A stretch of DNA of 64,000 nt from Kineosporia babensis (GTDB taxonomy: Bacteria > Actinomycetota > Actinomycetes > Actinomycetales > Kineosporiaceae). Under the pieces are notes generated by a model. It was not told the DNA's origin. It made no database searches and was given only the letters and a program-made list of their open reading frames with translations. Shown in pieces: positions 1 to 8,399 of the stretch. The position numbers and the translations under genes are program-made. Numbering within the stretch: position 1 is the first letter of the stretch; every line of letters starts with the position of its first letter. Location: assembly GCF_021129305.1 (NCBI RefSeq), contig NZ_JAJOMB010000003.1, positions 62,001 to 126,000 of the forward strand, read 5' to 3'.

Positions 1-2263
1 TACCGCTGCTGATCACGACGTTCTGCTGCACCCCGTCGATGGTCAGCTGCCCGGCCTGCGAACCGCGGAAGGCGTTGGCCACCAGGCCACCCACCGCCTG
101 CTCGGTCAGCCCGGCGCCGGCCGCCTTCTCCGGGTCGACGGCGACCTCGACCCGCGGGATCTCCTCGGACAGGTCGCTGGTGACGTCCTTGAGCTCGCTG
201 ACCTCGGCGACCGCGGCCCGCACCTGCTCGGAGGCCTCGGCCAGGACGTCCTGGTCGCCGGCCTGGACCTGCACCTGGATGTCGCTGGCGCCGAACCCGG
301 CCTGGGCCCCGCCGACCACCACGTCACCGGCGTCGCTGAGTGCGGCGACCTTCTTCTCGAGGCGCTCGGTGACCGCCTCGATGTCGGCGTCCTCGTTGAC
401 GGTGAGCGAGAAGGTGGCGGAGTTGGCGTTGCCGCCCAGGCCCGGGATCATCCCGCCGCCGACGGTGACCTGGTAGGAGTCCAGGTCGCCCTCCTCAGCG
501 AGCACGCCCTCGACCTTCTCGGCGGCAGCATCGGTGGTCTGCAGGCTGCTGCCGACCGGCAGGGTCTGGGTGACGTTGATCGTGTTCTGGCCGGACTGGT
601 CGAGGAAGTTGGTCTTCAGCAGCGAGGCCATGCCCAGGGTGGCGGCGAAGATCACCACCGAGGCCAGGATGACGCTCTTGCGCCAGTTCACCGCGAAGTG
701 GATGACCGGCACGTACATCCGCTGCAGGAAGCTCTTTCGTTCCTTCTCCTCGGCCGCGGCCCGGATCTCCTCGGCGTGCTCGAGTTCCTCGGCGGTCGGC
801 TGCTTCAGGAACCAGAAGGCCAGCACCGGGACGATGGTGAGCGAGACCAGCAGCGAGGCCAGCAGGGCCACGCTGACGGTGATGCCGAACGGCTGGAACA
901 GCTCGCCGATGATCCCGCCGACCAGGGTCAGCGGCAGGAACACGGCCACCGTGGTGATGGTCGAGGCGGTGATCGCCCCGGCCACCTCGCGCACCGCGGT
1001 GGTGATCGCGTGGATCTTCTCCTCGCCGTACTCCAGGTGCCGTTTGATGTTCTCCAGCACCACGATCGAGTCGTCCACCACCCGGCCGATCGCGATGGTC
1101 AGACCGCCCAGCGACAGCACGTTCAGCGAGATCCCGTCGACCCACATCACGATCAGCGCGGCCAGCACCGACAGCGGGATCGACACGGCGGTGACCAGGG
1201 TGGAGCGGATCGAGGTGAGGAAGACCAGGATCACGATCACGGCCATCACCAGGCCGAGCACACCCTCGGTGGCCAGCGACTCCACCGACTGCTCGATGAA
1301 CGGCGCCTGGTCGAACACGGTGACCAGCTGGGCGTCGGTGCCCAGGGCGGCCTGCCAGTCGTCCACGCTGTCCTGGATGGCGTGCGAGATGTCGACCGGG
1401 TTGCCGTCCGGGGTGGAGGTTACCGAGATACCCAGGCTCTCGGCGCCGTCGGTGCGGGTCAGCGAGGTGGGCGGCACATCCACCGACTCGACCTCGGCGA
1501 TGTCACCGAGCGCGACCGCGCCGACGTAGACCTTGCGCAGCTGCTCGATCGTCGAGATCGCGCCGCCCACCTGCACGGTCAGCGACTGCGAGCCGTCGGC
1601 CACCGAACCGGCCGGGATCGCGGTGCCCGCGGCGGAGAGGGCGGCGCTGATCGCCTGGCTGTCGACGTCGGCCTTGGCCATCTCGGTGGGATCGGGCGTG
1701 ACCACGATCTGGCGGTCCGGGGCACCGGTGACCTCGGCCGAGCGCACCCCGTCGATCTCCTGGATCTCCGGGATGACCAGCTGCTCGATCTTGTCGGCCA
1801 GGGCCGTGGTGTCGCCCCCGCTGCCGGCCGAGGCGGACAGCAGCACCGCGGGCAGGAAGTCGTCGGTGCTGCCGGCCAGGACCTGCGGGTCGGCGCCCTC
1901 GGGCAGTTGCGAGCTGATCCGGGTGATCGCCGTCTGCATCCGGTTGCTGGCCTGGTCGATGTTGGTGCCGTAGTCCAGCTCGACCTGGACGGTGGCGAAA
2001 CCTTCCGAGGCGGTGGAGACCACGCCGGTCACGCCCGGGACGCCGCGCACGGCTCCTTCGAGCGGCTCGACCAGCTGCGACTCCACGGCGTCGGGAGCGG
2101 CGCCGGAGTAGGTGGCGGTGACGAACGCCGCCGGGAACTCCAGGGAAGGCAGCAACTGCTGCTTCAGCGAGGGGATGGCCATCAGGCCGAACCCGGTGAT
2201 GGCGATCGACACCAGCAGGACCAACGCGCGGTTGGCCAGGCTGAGTCTGGTCAGAACAGACAT
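1..2263 (-). CDS. RND (HAE1/AcrB-type) efflux permease, partial
   Basis: Proton-driven export permease in the cytoplasmic membrane. About 754 residues are visible; the C-terminal end lies beyond the left edge of the window, since the family is usually over 1000 residues. There is one N-terminal membrane helix (about residues 13-31), a large extracytoplasmic porter loop (about 32-330), then a helix cluster with the typical RND signature GRVVDDSIVVLENIKRH near residue 391, followed by a second porter loop. It follows the tetR gene by 30 bp on the same strand and is probably its operon partner and target. HAE1-type pumps are best known from Gram-negative tripartite systems; no adaptor or outer-membrane partner is visible here. 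The substrate cannot be read from sequence. Confidence 0.9.
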   Translation of the reverse strand, partial: MSVLTRLSLANRALVLLVSIAITGFGLMAIPSLKQQLLPSLEFPAAFVTATYSGAAPDAVESQLVEPLEGAVRGVPGVTGVVSTASEGFATVQVELDYGTNIDQASNRMQTAITRISSQLPEGADPQVLAGSTDDFLPAVLLSASAGSGGDTTALADKIEQLVIPEIQEIDGVRSAEVTGAPDRQIVVTPDPTEMAKADVDSQAISAALSAAGTAIPAGSVADGSQSLTVQVGGAISTIEQLRKVYVGAVALGDIAEVESVDVPPTSLTRTDGAESLGISVTSTPDGNPVDISHAIQDSVDDWQAALGTDAQLVTVFDQAPFIEQSVESLATEGVLGLVMAVIVILVFLTSIRSTLVTAVSIPLSVLAALIVMWVDGISLNVLSLGGLTIAIGRVVDDSIVVLENIKRHLEYGEEKIHAITTAVREVAGAITASTITTVAVFLPLTLVGGIIGELFQPFGITVSVALLASLLVSLTIVPVLAFWFLKQPTAEELEHAEEIRAAAEEKERKSFLQRMYVPVIHFAVNWRKSVILASVVIFAATLGMASLLKTNFLDQSGQNTINVTQTLPVGSSLQTTDAAAEKVEGVLAEEGDLDSYQVTVGGGMIPGLGGNANSATFSLTVNEDADIEAVTERLEKKVAALSDAGDVVVGGAQAGFGASDIQVQVQAGDQDVLAEASEQVRAAVAEVSELKDVTSDLSEEIPRVEVAVDPEKAAGAGLTEQAVGGLVANAFRGSQAGQLTIDGVQQNVVISSG

Positions 2264-2293
2264 GCCTGCTCTCTCAGTCGAAAGATGGGGTGG

Positions 2294-2944
2294 TCAGGTG
2301 CCGGGTTCGGCGTCTTTGCCGGTGGTCGTGACGGGGTCGGGAAAGCCGTTGCGCAGCAGGTCGAAAGCTTCGCTGAGCAGCATCTGGGGGTCGCCCGGGC
2401 CACCCGCGGAGTGCCAGCGCACCATCGTGCTGTGCAGGGTGCAGGCCCCGGTCAGGGCCAGCAGAGCCGGGAAAGGGTGGTCGCAGGGCACCGCGACACG
2501 CTCGGCGATCGCATGCGTGAGGTCGCGGATCACCGACTCGCCGCCGGCCATCATCCGCGGGAACAGCGAAGGAGTACGTTCCAGCACGGCCATCCGCAGG
2601 GTGAACAGCTCCGGATGGTGGCGGATCTCCTCGACCTCGCCGTGCAGCGCCTGGTACAGGGCCTGCAGCGCAGTGAGCTCGGCGGGCGCGGAACGGATCT
2701 GCTCGCAGATCCGGGCGATGTCCTCGGCCGGATCGCCGAGGATCGCGTCGTCCTTGGTGGCGAAATAGTTGAAGAAGGTGCGCTCGGAGACCCCGGCGGC
2801 CTCACTGATCGCCTCGACCGTGACGTGCTCGATCCCGTGCTCGGCGGCCAGGGTGAGGGCGGCCAGGGTGAGGGCCTTGCGGGTGGCGCGTTTCCGGCGC
2901 TCGCGCAGGCCGAGTGGCGGCTTGTCCCCGGGGCTCACAGCCAC
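2294..2944 (-). CDS. TetR-family repressor of the RND exporter
   Basis: A 216-residue regulator with an N-terminal TetR helix-turn-helix: the recognition region reads VSERTFFNYFATKDD at about residues 50-65. The C-terminal all-helical part is the usual ligand-binding dimer domain. It is the first gene of a leftward operon with the RND permease. A perfect 38-bp palindrome starts 12 bp upstream of its start codon, so autoregulation of the operon is likely (inference). The inducer is unknown. Confidence 0.9.
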   Translation of the reverse strand: MAVSPGDKPPLGLRERRKRATRKALTLAALTLAAEHGIEHVTVEAISEAAGVSERTFFNYFATKDDAILGDPAEDIARICEQIRSAPAELTALQALYQALHGEVEEIRHHPELFTLRMAVLERTPSLFPRMMAGGESVIRDLTHAIAERVAVPCDHPFPALLALTGACTLHSTMVRWHSAGGPGDPQMLLSEAFDLLRNGFPDPVTTTGKDAEPGT

Positions 2945-2956
2945 ACCTTAGGGACG

Positions 2957-2994
2957 AACTTGCAGAGCCTGCAAATTTGCAGGCTCTGCAAGTT
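2957..2994. promoter_or_regulatory. 38-bp perfect palindrome: tandem TetR operator
   Basis: The sequence is a perfect 38-bp inverted repeat without a loop. It resolves into two identical-type 15-bp dyads of the form TTGCAG-N3-CTGCAA (2960-2974 and 2977-2991), with centres 17 bp apart. It lies just before the tetR-RND operon and 7 bp past the stop of the AI-2E permease gene. The absence of a loop and the nested symmetry fit two repressor dimers better than a transcription terminator, although it could form a cruciform. Confidence 0.75.
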
Positions 2995-3001
2995 TGCTCG
3001 C

Positions 3002-4147
3002 TCAGCTGGGTTCGGGCTGGGTGTCCTCGGCATAGGGGTCACTGACGGCATCCTCGGCCTCCGGATGTTCTTCCGGCTCAGGAGCGTCTTCGGCCAGTTG
3101 CTCGCGCAGGTAAACCCACAGCACCGCCACCATCCCGGCGACCGGCACGGCCAGCAGGCTGCCGACGATGCCCATCAGGCTGCCGCCCAGGGTCACGGCC
3201 AGCAGCACCACCGCCGCGTGCAGGCCCAGGCCCCGGCTCTGGATCATCGGCTGGAAGATGTTTCCCTCCAGCTGCTGCACCGCCAGGATGATGCCGAGCA
3301 CGATCAGCGCCGCGGTGAAACCGTTGAACACCAGCGCGATCAGCACTGCCACGAACCCGGCGAACAGCGCCCCGACGATCGGGATGAACGCGCCCAGGAA
3401 GGTCAGCACGGCCAGCGGCAGGACCAGCGGCACCCCGACCGCCCACAGCCCGATGCCGATGCAGATCGCGTCCAGCGCCCCGACGAAGGCCTGCGAGCGC
3501 ACGAACGAGCCGAGCATGTTCCAGGTGCGGGTGGCCACGATCGGCACGTCGACGGCCAGGCGGCCGGGCATCTGCTGGGACAGCCAGGGCAGGAAGCGGT
3601 GGCCGTCCTTGAGGAAGAAGAACATCAGGAACACCGCGAGCACGGCGGTGACCACACCGTTCACGATCGTGCCGACCCCGGTCAGGGTGACGCTGATGAT
3701 GTCGCTGACCCGCTCCTGCACCTGGGCAATGCCGGCGTCGATGCCCTGGGTGATCTGGTCGTCGCCGATGTTCAGGGGCGGTCCGGCGGCCCACTCGCGG
3801 GCCTGGTCGATGCCCTCGGTGACGCCGCTGGCCAGCTCCTCGGCCTGGGATGCGACCGGCACCACGATCAGCACCAGGGCGCCGACCACCACCAGCAGGG
3901 CCAGGATCGTGGTGACGGTGGCGGCCAGGACCGCGGGCCAGCCGTGGTTGCGCAGCCAGCGCGAGAGCGGCTCGGTCAGCGTGGTCAGCAGCAGCGCGAT
4001 CACCACCGGCCAGACCACCGACCAGGACGCGTTCAGCATCCGCAGCAGGATCCAGATCCCGACCAGGACGACGAGAAGTTTGGCAGTGGCCCAGGCAGCA
4101 GTGGTCAGCGCGGCGTTGGCCTTGGCAGCGCTCAATGATCGTGACAT
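3002..4147 (-). CDS. AI-2E family (PerM/UPF0118) transporter
   Basis: A polytopic membrane protein of 381 residues of the AI-2E exporter-like superfamily. It has an N-terminal pair of helices (about 20-60), a central soluble stretch (about 120-190) and a C-terminal block of helices with the family-like segment GAFIPIVGALFAG near residue 262. The acidic tail rich in Glu, Asp and Pro (from about residue 350) is probably cytoplasmic. The same-strand tetR gene follows but is separated by the operator palindrome, so this is probably its own unit. Some family members export small signals or act as Na+/H+ antiporters; the substrate here is unknown. Confidence 0.85.
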   Translation of the reverse strand: MSRSLSAAKANAALTTAAWATAKLLVVLVGIWILLRMLNASWSVVWPVVIALLLTTLTEPLSRWLRNHGWPAVLAATVTTILALLVVVGALVLIVVPVASQAEELASGVTEGIDQAREWAAGPPLNIGDDQITQGIDAGIAQVQERVSDIISVTLTGVGTIVNGVVTAVLAVFLMFFFLKDGHRFLPWLSQQMPGRLAVDVPIVATRTWNMLGSFVRSQAFVGALDAICIGIGLWAVGVPLVLPLAVLTFLGAFIPIVGALFAGFVAVLIALVFNGFTAALIVLGIILAVQQLEGNIFQPMIQSRGLGLHAAVVLLAVTLGGSLMGIVGSLLAVPVAGMVAVLWVYLREQLAEDAPEPEEHPEAEDAVSDPYAEDTQPEPS

Positions 4148-4235
4148 CAGGGCGGAGTCTGCACGGGTGACGTGGACGGCGCATCCTTGACAGGCCCGTT
4201 TCGCGTGTGTTTTCGGGTACGTCGTGCTCTGAACG

Positions 4236-4270
4236 GGTCACCGCCCCTTGACATCCAAGGGGCGGTGACC
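4236..4270 (-). terminator. Strong hairpin terminator of the lectin-like gene
   Basis: A perfect 15-bp stem (GGTCACCGCCCCTTG and its complement) with a 5-nt loop ACATC lies 7 bp past the stop codon of the leftward secreted beta-propeller gene. There is no clear U-tract, as is usual in actinobacteria. Confidence 0.75.
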
Positions 4271-4277
4271 GATCGGA

Positions 4278-5336
4278 TCACTTTCCGGCCACGCCGGGCG
4301 TGCTGCCGGGGCGGACGATGAAGCCGTGGTTCTTCTGGGTGCCGGCTGCGTCGTCCACGGTCCAGAACGTGTTGACCTGGTTGGCGTTGAAGACCAGGGC
4401 GAACCCGTTCTCGCTGACGCCGGGGGCGATCGCCGGGGTGCTGGTGTGGTCGATGCCCAGGCCGTTGCCCAGGCGTTTGAACACCCCGGTCTCCGGCTTC
4501 AGGCTCCAGAGCAGATTGTCCCCGGCGTTCTGGAACACGATCACCGGTTCACCGTTGCGCTGGCGGGTGATCACCGGGTCGGTGCCGTTGGCCACGGTCG
4601 CGCGCATGGCGCGCCCGACGCCGCTGCGGTCGACGAAGAACAACGTGTTGGTGCCGTTGGCGCGGAACGTGCCGATGGTGTTGGTGCTGGTCACGGCCAC
4701 GATCGACGGGCTCGAGGCCGGGGCCGCGCCCAGTCCGCCGCCGAACTTGTACCGCTGCGTCTGGCGGCCGGACGAGGTTTCCCGCCAGTTGAACGACCAC
4801 AGGTGGCCGTCCGCGTCGTTGGTGAACACCACCATCCGCCACGGTCCCTCGACCGTGATCGCCGGGCTGGTGCCGGCCTGGACCACGAATCCGGTGTCCA
4901 TCATCCGGTCGGACTCGTCCACGACCACCAGGTGGCTGTCGAACGAGCGATGGAACGCGATCACCGGCTTCGTGCCGATCGAAGCGACTGCTGGTTTGGT
5001 GTAGTACTTCACGCCCGGACCGCCGGCGACCAGGCGGGCCCCGGTATGGGTCCCGACCGAGCGCAGCACCCCGTTACCGTCGGCGAAGATCGCCTCCACA
5101 AGGCCGTTGCCCGGATGCCGCACCACGGCCGGCCCACCGCCCCCACCGCGCACCAGGAATCCGGTGTCGACGTTGGTACCCCCGATGACCCGGCGCAGTG
5201 TGTTGTCCGGAGCCACGAAGTAGGCCTCGGTGATCCCGGCGGCCTGGGCCGGTGACACCCCGATCGGCGCCAGCACCGCCGCCAGCATCAGCGCCAGCAG
5301 AATCAGCACCCGGCCCCGGTATCGATGAATCTTCAT
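4278..5336 (-). CDS. Secreted beta-propeller (PLL/tachylectin-like) protein
   Basis: A predicted exported protein of 352 residues. The chosen ATG starts MKIHRYRGR, has AGGAGG just upstream, and opens a clear signal peptide ending at SPAQAA (about residue 33); an in-frame start 27 codons further upstream would bury the signal. The mature part consists of recurring blocks of about 45-50 residues with a P-x-(I/V) strand, a (I/V)-(V/A)-F strand and an L-W/L-x-(S/V) strand, for example PVIVFQNAGDNLLWSL and RMVVFTNDADGHLWSF. This fits a six- or seven-bladed beta-propeller of the PLL-like lectin kind. Carbohydrate binding is inferred. No catalytic motif was recognised. Three phased repeats lie in its promoter region. 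Confidence 0.7.
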   Translation of the reverse strand: MKIHRYRGRVLILLALMLAAVLAPIGVSPAQAAGITEAYFVAPDNTLRRVIGGTNVDTGFLVRGGGGGPAVVRHPGNGLVEAIFADGNGVLRSVGTHTGARLVAGGPGVKYYTKPAVASIGTKPVIAFHRSFDSHLVVVDESDRMMDTGFVVQAGTSPAITVEGPWRMVVFTNDADGHLWSFNWRETSSGRQTQRYKFGGGLGAAPASSPSIVAVTSTNTIGTFRANGTNTLFFVDRSGVGRAMRATVANGTDPVITRQRNGEPVIVFQNAGDNLLWSLKPETGVFKRLGNGLGIDHTSTPAIAPGVSENGFALVFNANQVNTFWTVDDAAGTQKNHGFIVRPGSTPGVAGK

Positions 5337-5387
5337 GATCACCCTCCTGATCGGCCACCCACCTCGGGTGGTCCCGACTTCAAGGGC

Positions 5388-5417
5388 GTGCCACGGGTTG
5401 TGCCACGTCTGTGCCAC
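5388..5417. promoter_or_regulatory. Three phased GTGGCAC direct repeats
   Basis: GTGCCAC (GTGGCAC on the leftward coding strand) occurs three times, at 5388, 5400 and 5411. The 12- and 11-bp spacing is close to one helical turn. The array lies about 52-81 bp upstream of the secreted beta-propeller start, a plausible activator or repressor site. Just beyond it, CTACCCCGGCAGC is duplicated; the second copy forms the end of the neighbouring oxidoreductase gene. Confidence 0.4.
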
Positions 5418-5434
5418 CTACCCCGGCAGCAGAG

Positions 5435-5920
5435 CTACCCCGGCAGCGCAGGCCTGGGCTCCAGCACCACCACCGCCGTCGGCACCGGCCGCTGGGCCGC
5501 GTACGCGTCCAGATGCCGGTCGATCTCCAACGACGCTGCCCACAACCGCTCGCGTTCCTCCCCGGTGGCTTCCCTCGCCCGTACCGGCCGACTGCGACCG
5601 TTCAGATCGGACGTCTCCACCGAGGCCTCGGGCTGCGCGCGCAGATTGAGCAGCCAGGCCGGATCGTGTGGCGCCACCCCGTTCAGCGCCAGCACATACA
5701 AGTTCGGCCCGTCCACCTGATAGGTCAGCATCACCGCACGCGCCTGTCCGCTGCGCCGGCCGACAGTGGTGAGCCGGAGCATCCCCCAGCGACCCGCTTG
5801 CGGCAGCCGGATGCCGGCCCGCCCGCCGCTGAGAACGAAGACCTGCCGGTGCAGGCGCCAGAACCCGCGCATGAGCCAGCGCGGTGGAAGTTTTGGAGCT
5901 CTACCCGTCGTGGTTGCCAT
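5435..5920 (-). CDS. Deazaflavin (F420)-dependent nitroreductase-family protein
   Basis: A 161-residue protein of the DDN/DUF385 split-barrel family, which binds F420 or a related flavin and reduces or transfers hydride to varied substrates. Family features are the LRLTTVGRRSGQARAVMLTY segment and HDPAWLLNLRAQPEA, which match the conserved TTGRKSG..R..PL and P.W..NL.A.P pattern. The ATG at MATTTG was chosen because AAGGGG precedes it by 6 nt; a longer reading frame begins 15 codons upstream. The physiological substrate is unknown. A second family member lies near 57 kb. Confidence 0.85.
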   Translation of the reverse strand: MATTTGRAPKLPPRWLMRGFWRLHRQVFVLSGGRAGIRLPQAGRWGMLRLTTVGRRSGQARAVMLTYQVDGPNLYVLALNGVAPHDPAWLLNLRAQPEASVETSDLNGRSRPVRAREATGEERERLWAASLEIDRHLDAYAAQRPVPTAVVVLEPRPALPG

Positions 5921-6083
5921 CAGTACCCCTTGATCGGCGTCCCCCACGACGCTAGGTCCTGACAACGATTGCGAACATCAGGGAGCCCCCTGAATGAGTT
6001 CACTGGCAAGGGTATTGAGGTAAAGCCACTCCGGGATACCGGTGGCCATTTCGTCCACAATCGCACGGCACCACACCCACGGC

Positions 6084-6117
6084 GGTATTGGCAGCACACA
6101 CTTGTGCTGCCAATACC
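6084..6117 (-). terminator. Hairpin terminator after the YCII gene
   Basis: A perfect 15-bp stem GGTATTGGCAGCACA with a 4-nt loop CACT, 21 nt past the stop of the leftward YCII gene. The gap between this gene and the oxidoreductase before it (5921-6138) holds nothing else recognisable. Confidence 0.7.
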
Positions 6118-6138
6118 CCTATGCGTTGCCGTGGTGGA

Positions 6139-6516
6139 CTACCCCGCCATCGAGGGACGCAACTCGATCGTCCCGCCCGGCTGAGCGAACTGCGCGGCAA
6201 TCTCCTCAGCGCGCTCCCGGGTAGCCGTATCGATCACGAAGAACCCCGCCAACTGCTCCTTGGTCTCCGCGTACGGACCATCCGTGGCCAGGTACCCCTG
6301 CGGCTGCCACGTGTACACGCTCGACGTCGCCGGCGCCGCGAGCGCCTCCGCGCTCACCAGCTCCCCTGACTCCGACAGCTCACCCAGCAGGTCCTCGAAC
6401 GCCTTGTCCGCCGCCACATGCTCCTCAGTCGGCAGCGCCTTGCCCTCCGGGGTATATCGGGACGTGGGGTGGCCCCAGGGATCGGGATTGGAGTGGATCA
6501 GGATGACGTACTTCAA
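6139..6516 (-). CDS. YCII-domain (DGPF) protein
   Basis: A small cytoplasmic protein of 125 residues of the YCII-related ferredoxin-like fold. It shows the KYVILIH first strand, a central helix ELSESGELVSAEAL, and the signature TDGPYAETKEQLAGFFVID near residues 80-98. I chose a TTG start (then KYVILIH) because AGGGAGAG lies at the right distance and the strand begins the fold; the longer upstream frame is low-complexity Arg/Ser and looks non-coding. In actinobacteria such proteins often neighbour ECF sigma factors; none is present here. The function is unknown. Confidence 0.8.
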   Translation of the reverse strand: MKYVILIHSNPDPWGHPTSRYTPEGKALPTEEHVAADKAFEDLLGELSESGELVSAEALAAPATSSVYTWQPQGYLATDGPYAETKEQLAGFFVIDTATRERAEEIAAQFAQPGGTIELRPSMAG

Positions 6517-6694
6517 AACACTCTCCCTGTCAGTCGTCCGACGCGGCCCAACTGCCGCCTCACCCTCAGCTCGGACTGAGACCCACGATCGAGAAGAAGG
6601 CCGTGACCACGGCGAACCCTCGTCCGCCGTGTCATGACTACGACTGGCGTGCGCCGGCACATTCATCGGTGCCCAGCGGCTGGGATCATGGGGC

Positions 6695-7462
6695 ATGACC
6701 GATTCCCGCCCGGAGCTCGACTCCAGCGAAAGCCTGCGGGCCGCGCTCCTGGGCGCGGCCGTCCAGCAGGATCTCGACCTGGGCGAGGTTGTCCTCGAAC
6801 CGGATGTCCAGGTGCCATACGCCGGAGTCACCAGCCTGCTGGCGGAGCGTGAACCGTTCTGGGTTGCTCTCCTGTGGCCCGAGCAGGGCCTGTTCAGCTA
6901 CGAAGGCTGGGGCCAGGGCATAGAACTGCTGACCGACGACACGGACGATCTGGCCGAGGTCGCCCGGATCGCGGCCGGCTGGCGCCGGGGCCTGCCTCTG
7001 CGCGAGATCCAGCAGACGGCTCCCTCTCTCCAGATCAGCGAACTGGCCGAGGCCCACGAACGAGGCCCGGCCCACGTCGTCGATCTGAGGTGGCGAAACC
7101 TTCTGACCGGCCTGCAGAAAGACACCGTCTCCGCCGACCCGGGCATCCGGGCCCGGGGCCAGGATGCGCTACCCCTGGCGGAGGCCGCGGCCGCCGAACC
7201 GCAGCTGCGCCAGCTCTCGCCCTACCTCAGCCACTACACGCTGCATTTCTCCCGCTGCACCGGTCAGCCTCCCACCGCCGACGTCCCCTTCGTCGTCCCC
7301 CTGGGTGAGGACTACGAGGTCCGCGGCAACTGGACCATCGACCGCTTCCAGACGTTGGGCCGTGCTACCACCGCCCAACAGGCTGTCGCTCTGGTGCTGA
7401 ACCATCTACCACCGCGCTGCGGGCCAGCTGTGTCCGGAACCAGCGAGACGTTCGCGGGCTGA
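6695..7462 (+). CDS. DUF6193-family protein
   Basis: A soluble protein of 255 residues without membrane segments. The layout of an N-terminal alpha/beta part, then AGWRRGLPLREIQQTAPSL, then HERGPAHVVDLRWRNLL, then YLSHYTLHFSRC, then a terminal ALVLNHLPP helix matches my recollection of the actinobacterial DUF6193 family, sometimes labelled natural-product-biosynthesis associated. No catalytic residues can be assigned. It stands alone, rightward, between leftward genes and a membrane protein. Confidence 0.55.
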   Translation: MTDSRPELDSSESLRAALLGAAVQQDLDLGEVVLEPDVQVPYAGVTSLLAEREPFWVALLWPEQGLFSYEGWGQGIELLTDDTDDLAEVARIAAGWRRGLPLREIQQTAPSLQISELAEAHERGPAHVVDLRWRNLLTGLQKDTVSADPGIRARGQDALPLAEAAAAEPQLRQLSPYLSHYTLHFSRCTGQPPTADVPFVVPLGEDYEVRGNWTIDRFQTLGRATTAQQAVALVLNHLPPRCGPAVSGTSETFAG

Positions 7463-7567
7463 GCCTTAGCGAGCCGACCGGACGCCGAACTCGTGCCCGC
7501 TCGGCGGGGGTCCGGCCAAGCTGGTCGACGGCTTGAAAGTGCGACCTTCCGCGACCAGGATGAAGCC

Positions 7568-8242
7568 GTGTCGAATCCGCTGTACGGAACGCCCGAGGCA
7601 CCGAAAGATGCTGATCCGCAGGGTGTTCAGGATGAACAACCGGCACCGGTCTGGGGAACTCCCGGTGCCGCAAAGCAGCCCGTCGTCATCAGCGGCATCA
7701 GCTGGGACAAGTTCAAACGGAACCGGCCCGCGCAGATCCTGACCGCGCTCGCCTCCGGCGCTCTGCTGTTCGGTGGCGGCGCTCTGCTGGCCGGCTCCGT
7801 GTCCGGCGAGCCCTCGGACGACAACCGGCAGTGCCACCTGCTTCCGTTCAGCGAGGTCGACCGGGCGCTCGGGGGTTCGGCCGGCTACGACGAGTCCCGG
7901 ATCGACGCCTCGCGCTGCGTCTGGCATTCCGGCCAGGCCCGGCTCACCCTGAGTGCCAGCTGGCTCACGAGCATGGATGCCAAGTGGCGGGATCGGCAGC
8001 TGGCCCAGGACGTGAAGGCGGTCGAGGACGGACGGTTCGAGGAGGTGGACGGGATCGGCACCTACGCCACCTGGAACCCGGTCGCCGAGACCCTGACCTG
8101 GCGTACCACCGAGCAGATCTTCTACCTCGAGTTCGACGACCTCGCGCCGTCGGCGGACAACCCCACCCGGCAGAAGGCCGTCGACCTGGCGAACGTGGCG
8201 CTGCGCAACCAGGACGCAGCCCGTGCGGCGATCGACGACTGA
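7568..8242 (+). CDS. Membrane-anchored protein, DUF3558-like exported domain
   Basis: A 224-residue protein starting at GTG (SNPLYGTPE), with AGGA about 8 nt upstream. The N-terminal 45 residues are Pro/Glu-rich and cytoplasmic, followed by one membrane helix (about 52-73, ALASGALLFGGGALLAGSV). The exported domain has C-H-L-L and C-V-W motifs about 30 residues apart, recalling DUF3558-type lipoproteins of actinobacteria, which share a C..L....V...LG and C.W pattern. The two cysteines may form a disulfide. No function can be assigned. Confidence 0.6.
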   Translation: MSNPLYGTPEAPKDADPQGVQDEQPAPVWGTPGAAKQPVVISGISWDKFKRNRPAQILTALASGALLFGGGALLAGSVSGEPSDDNRQCHLLPFSEVDRALGGSAGYDESRIDASRCVWHSGQARLTLSASWLTSMDAKWRDRQLAQDVKAVEDGRFEEVDGIGTYATWNPVAETLTWRTTEQIFYLEFDDLAPSADNPTRQKAVDLANVALRNQDAARAAIDD

Positions 8243-8399
8243 GACGGATCGGTCAAGCACGATTTAAAGCATCGTGAAGTCCTGCCCGGCGAGCTCCGCC
8301 TGATTCCAGCGTTCCCGCTGGTCAGGGCTGGGATAGGCGCTGGGGATGGGACTTTTGCCCTACGGAAGAGGTCCAGAAACCGATCTAGGCTCAGCCACC

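Noticed and set aside
2957-2994. Palindrome as intrinsic terminator of the AI-2E gene
   Set aside because: It has no loop and no T-tract, and consists of two repeated dyads; a regulator site explains it better, though dual use is possible.
698-4138. Very long rightward open frame of 1146 codons
   Set aside because: It is antisense to the RND, TetR and AI-2E genes; its translation is His/Gln/Arg/Asp-rich without motifs, a known artefact of high GC at third positions.
5388-5417. Sigma-54 promoter (TGGCAC element)
   Set aside because: TGGCAC is present three times, but no TTGC element at the required spacing, and sigma-54 is not expected in actinobacteria.
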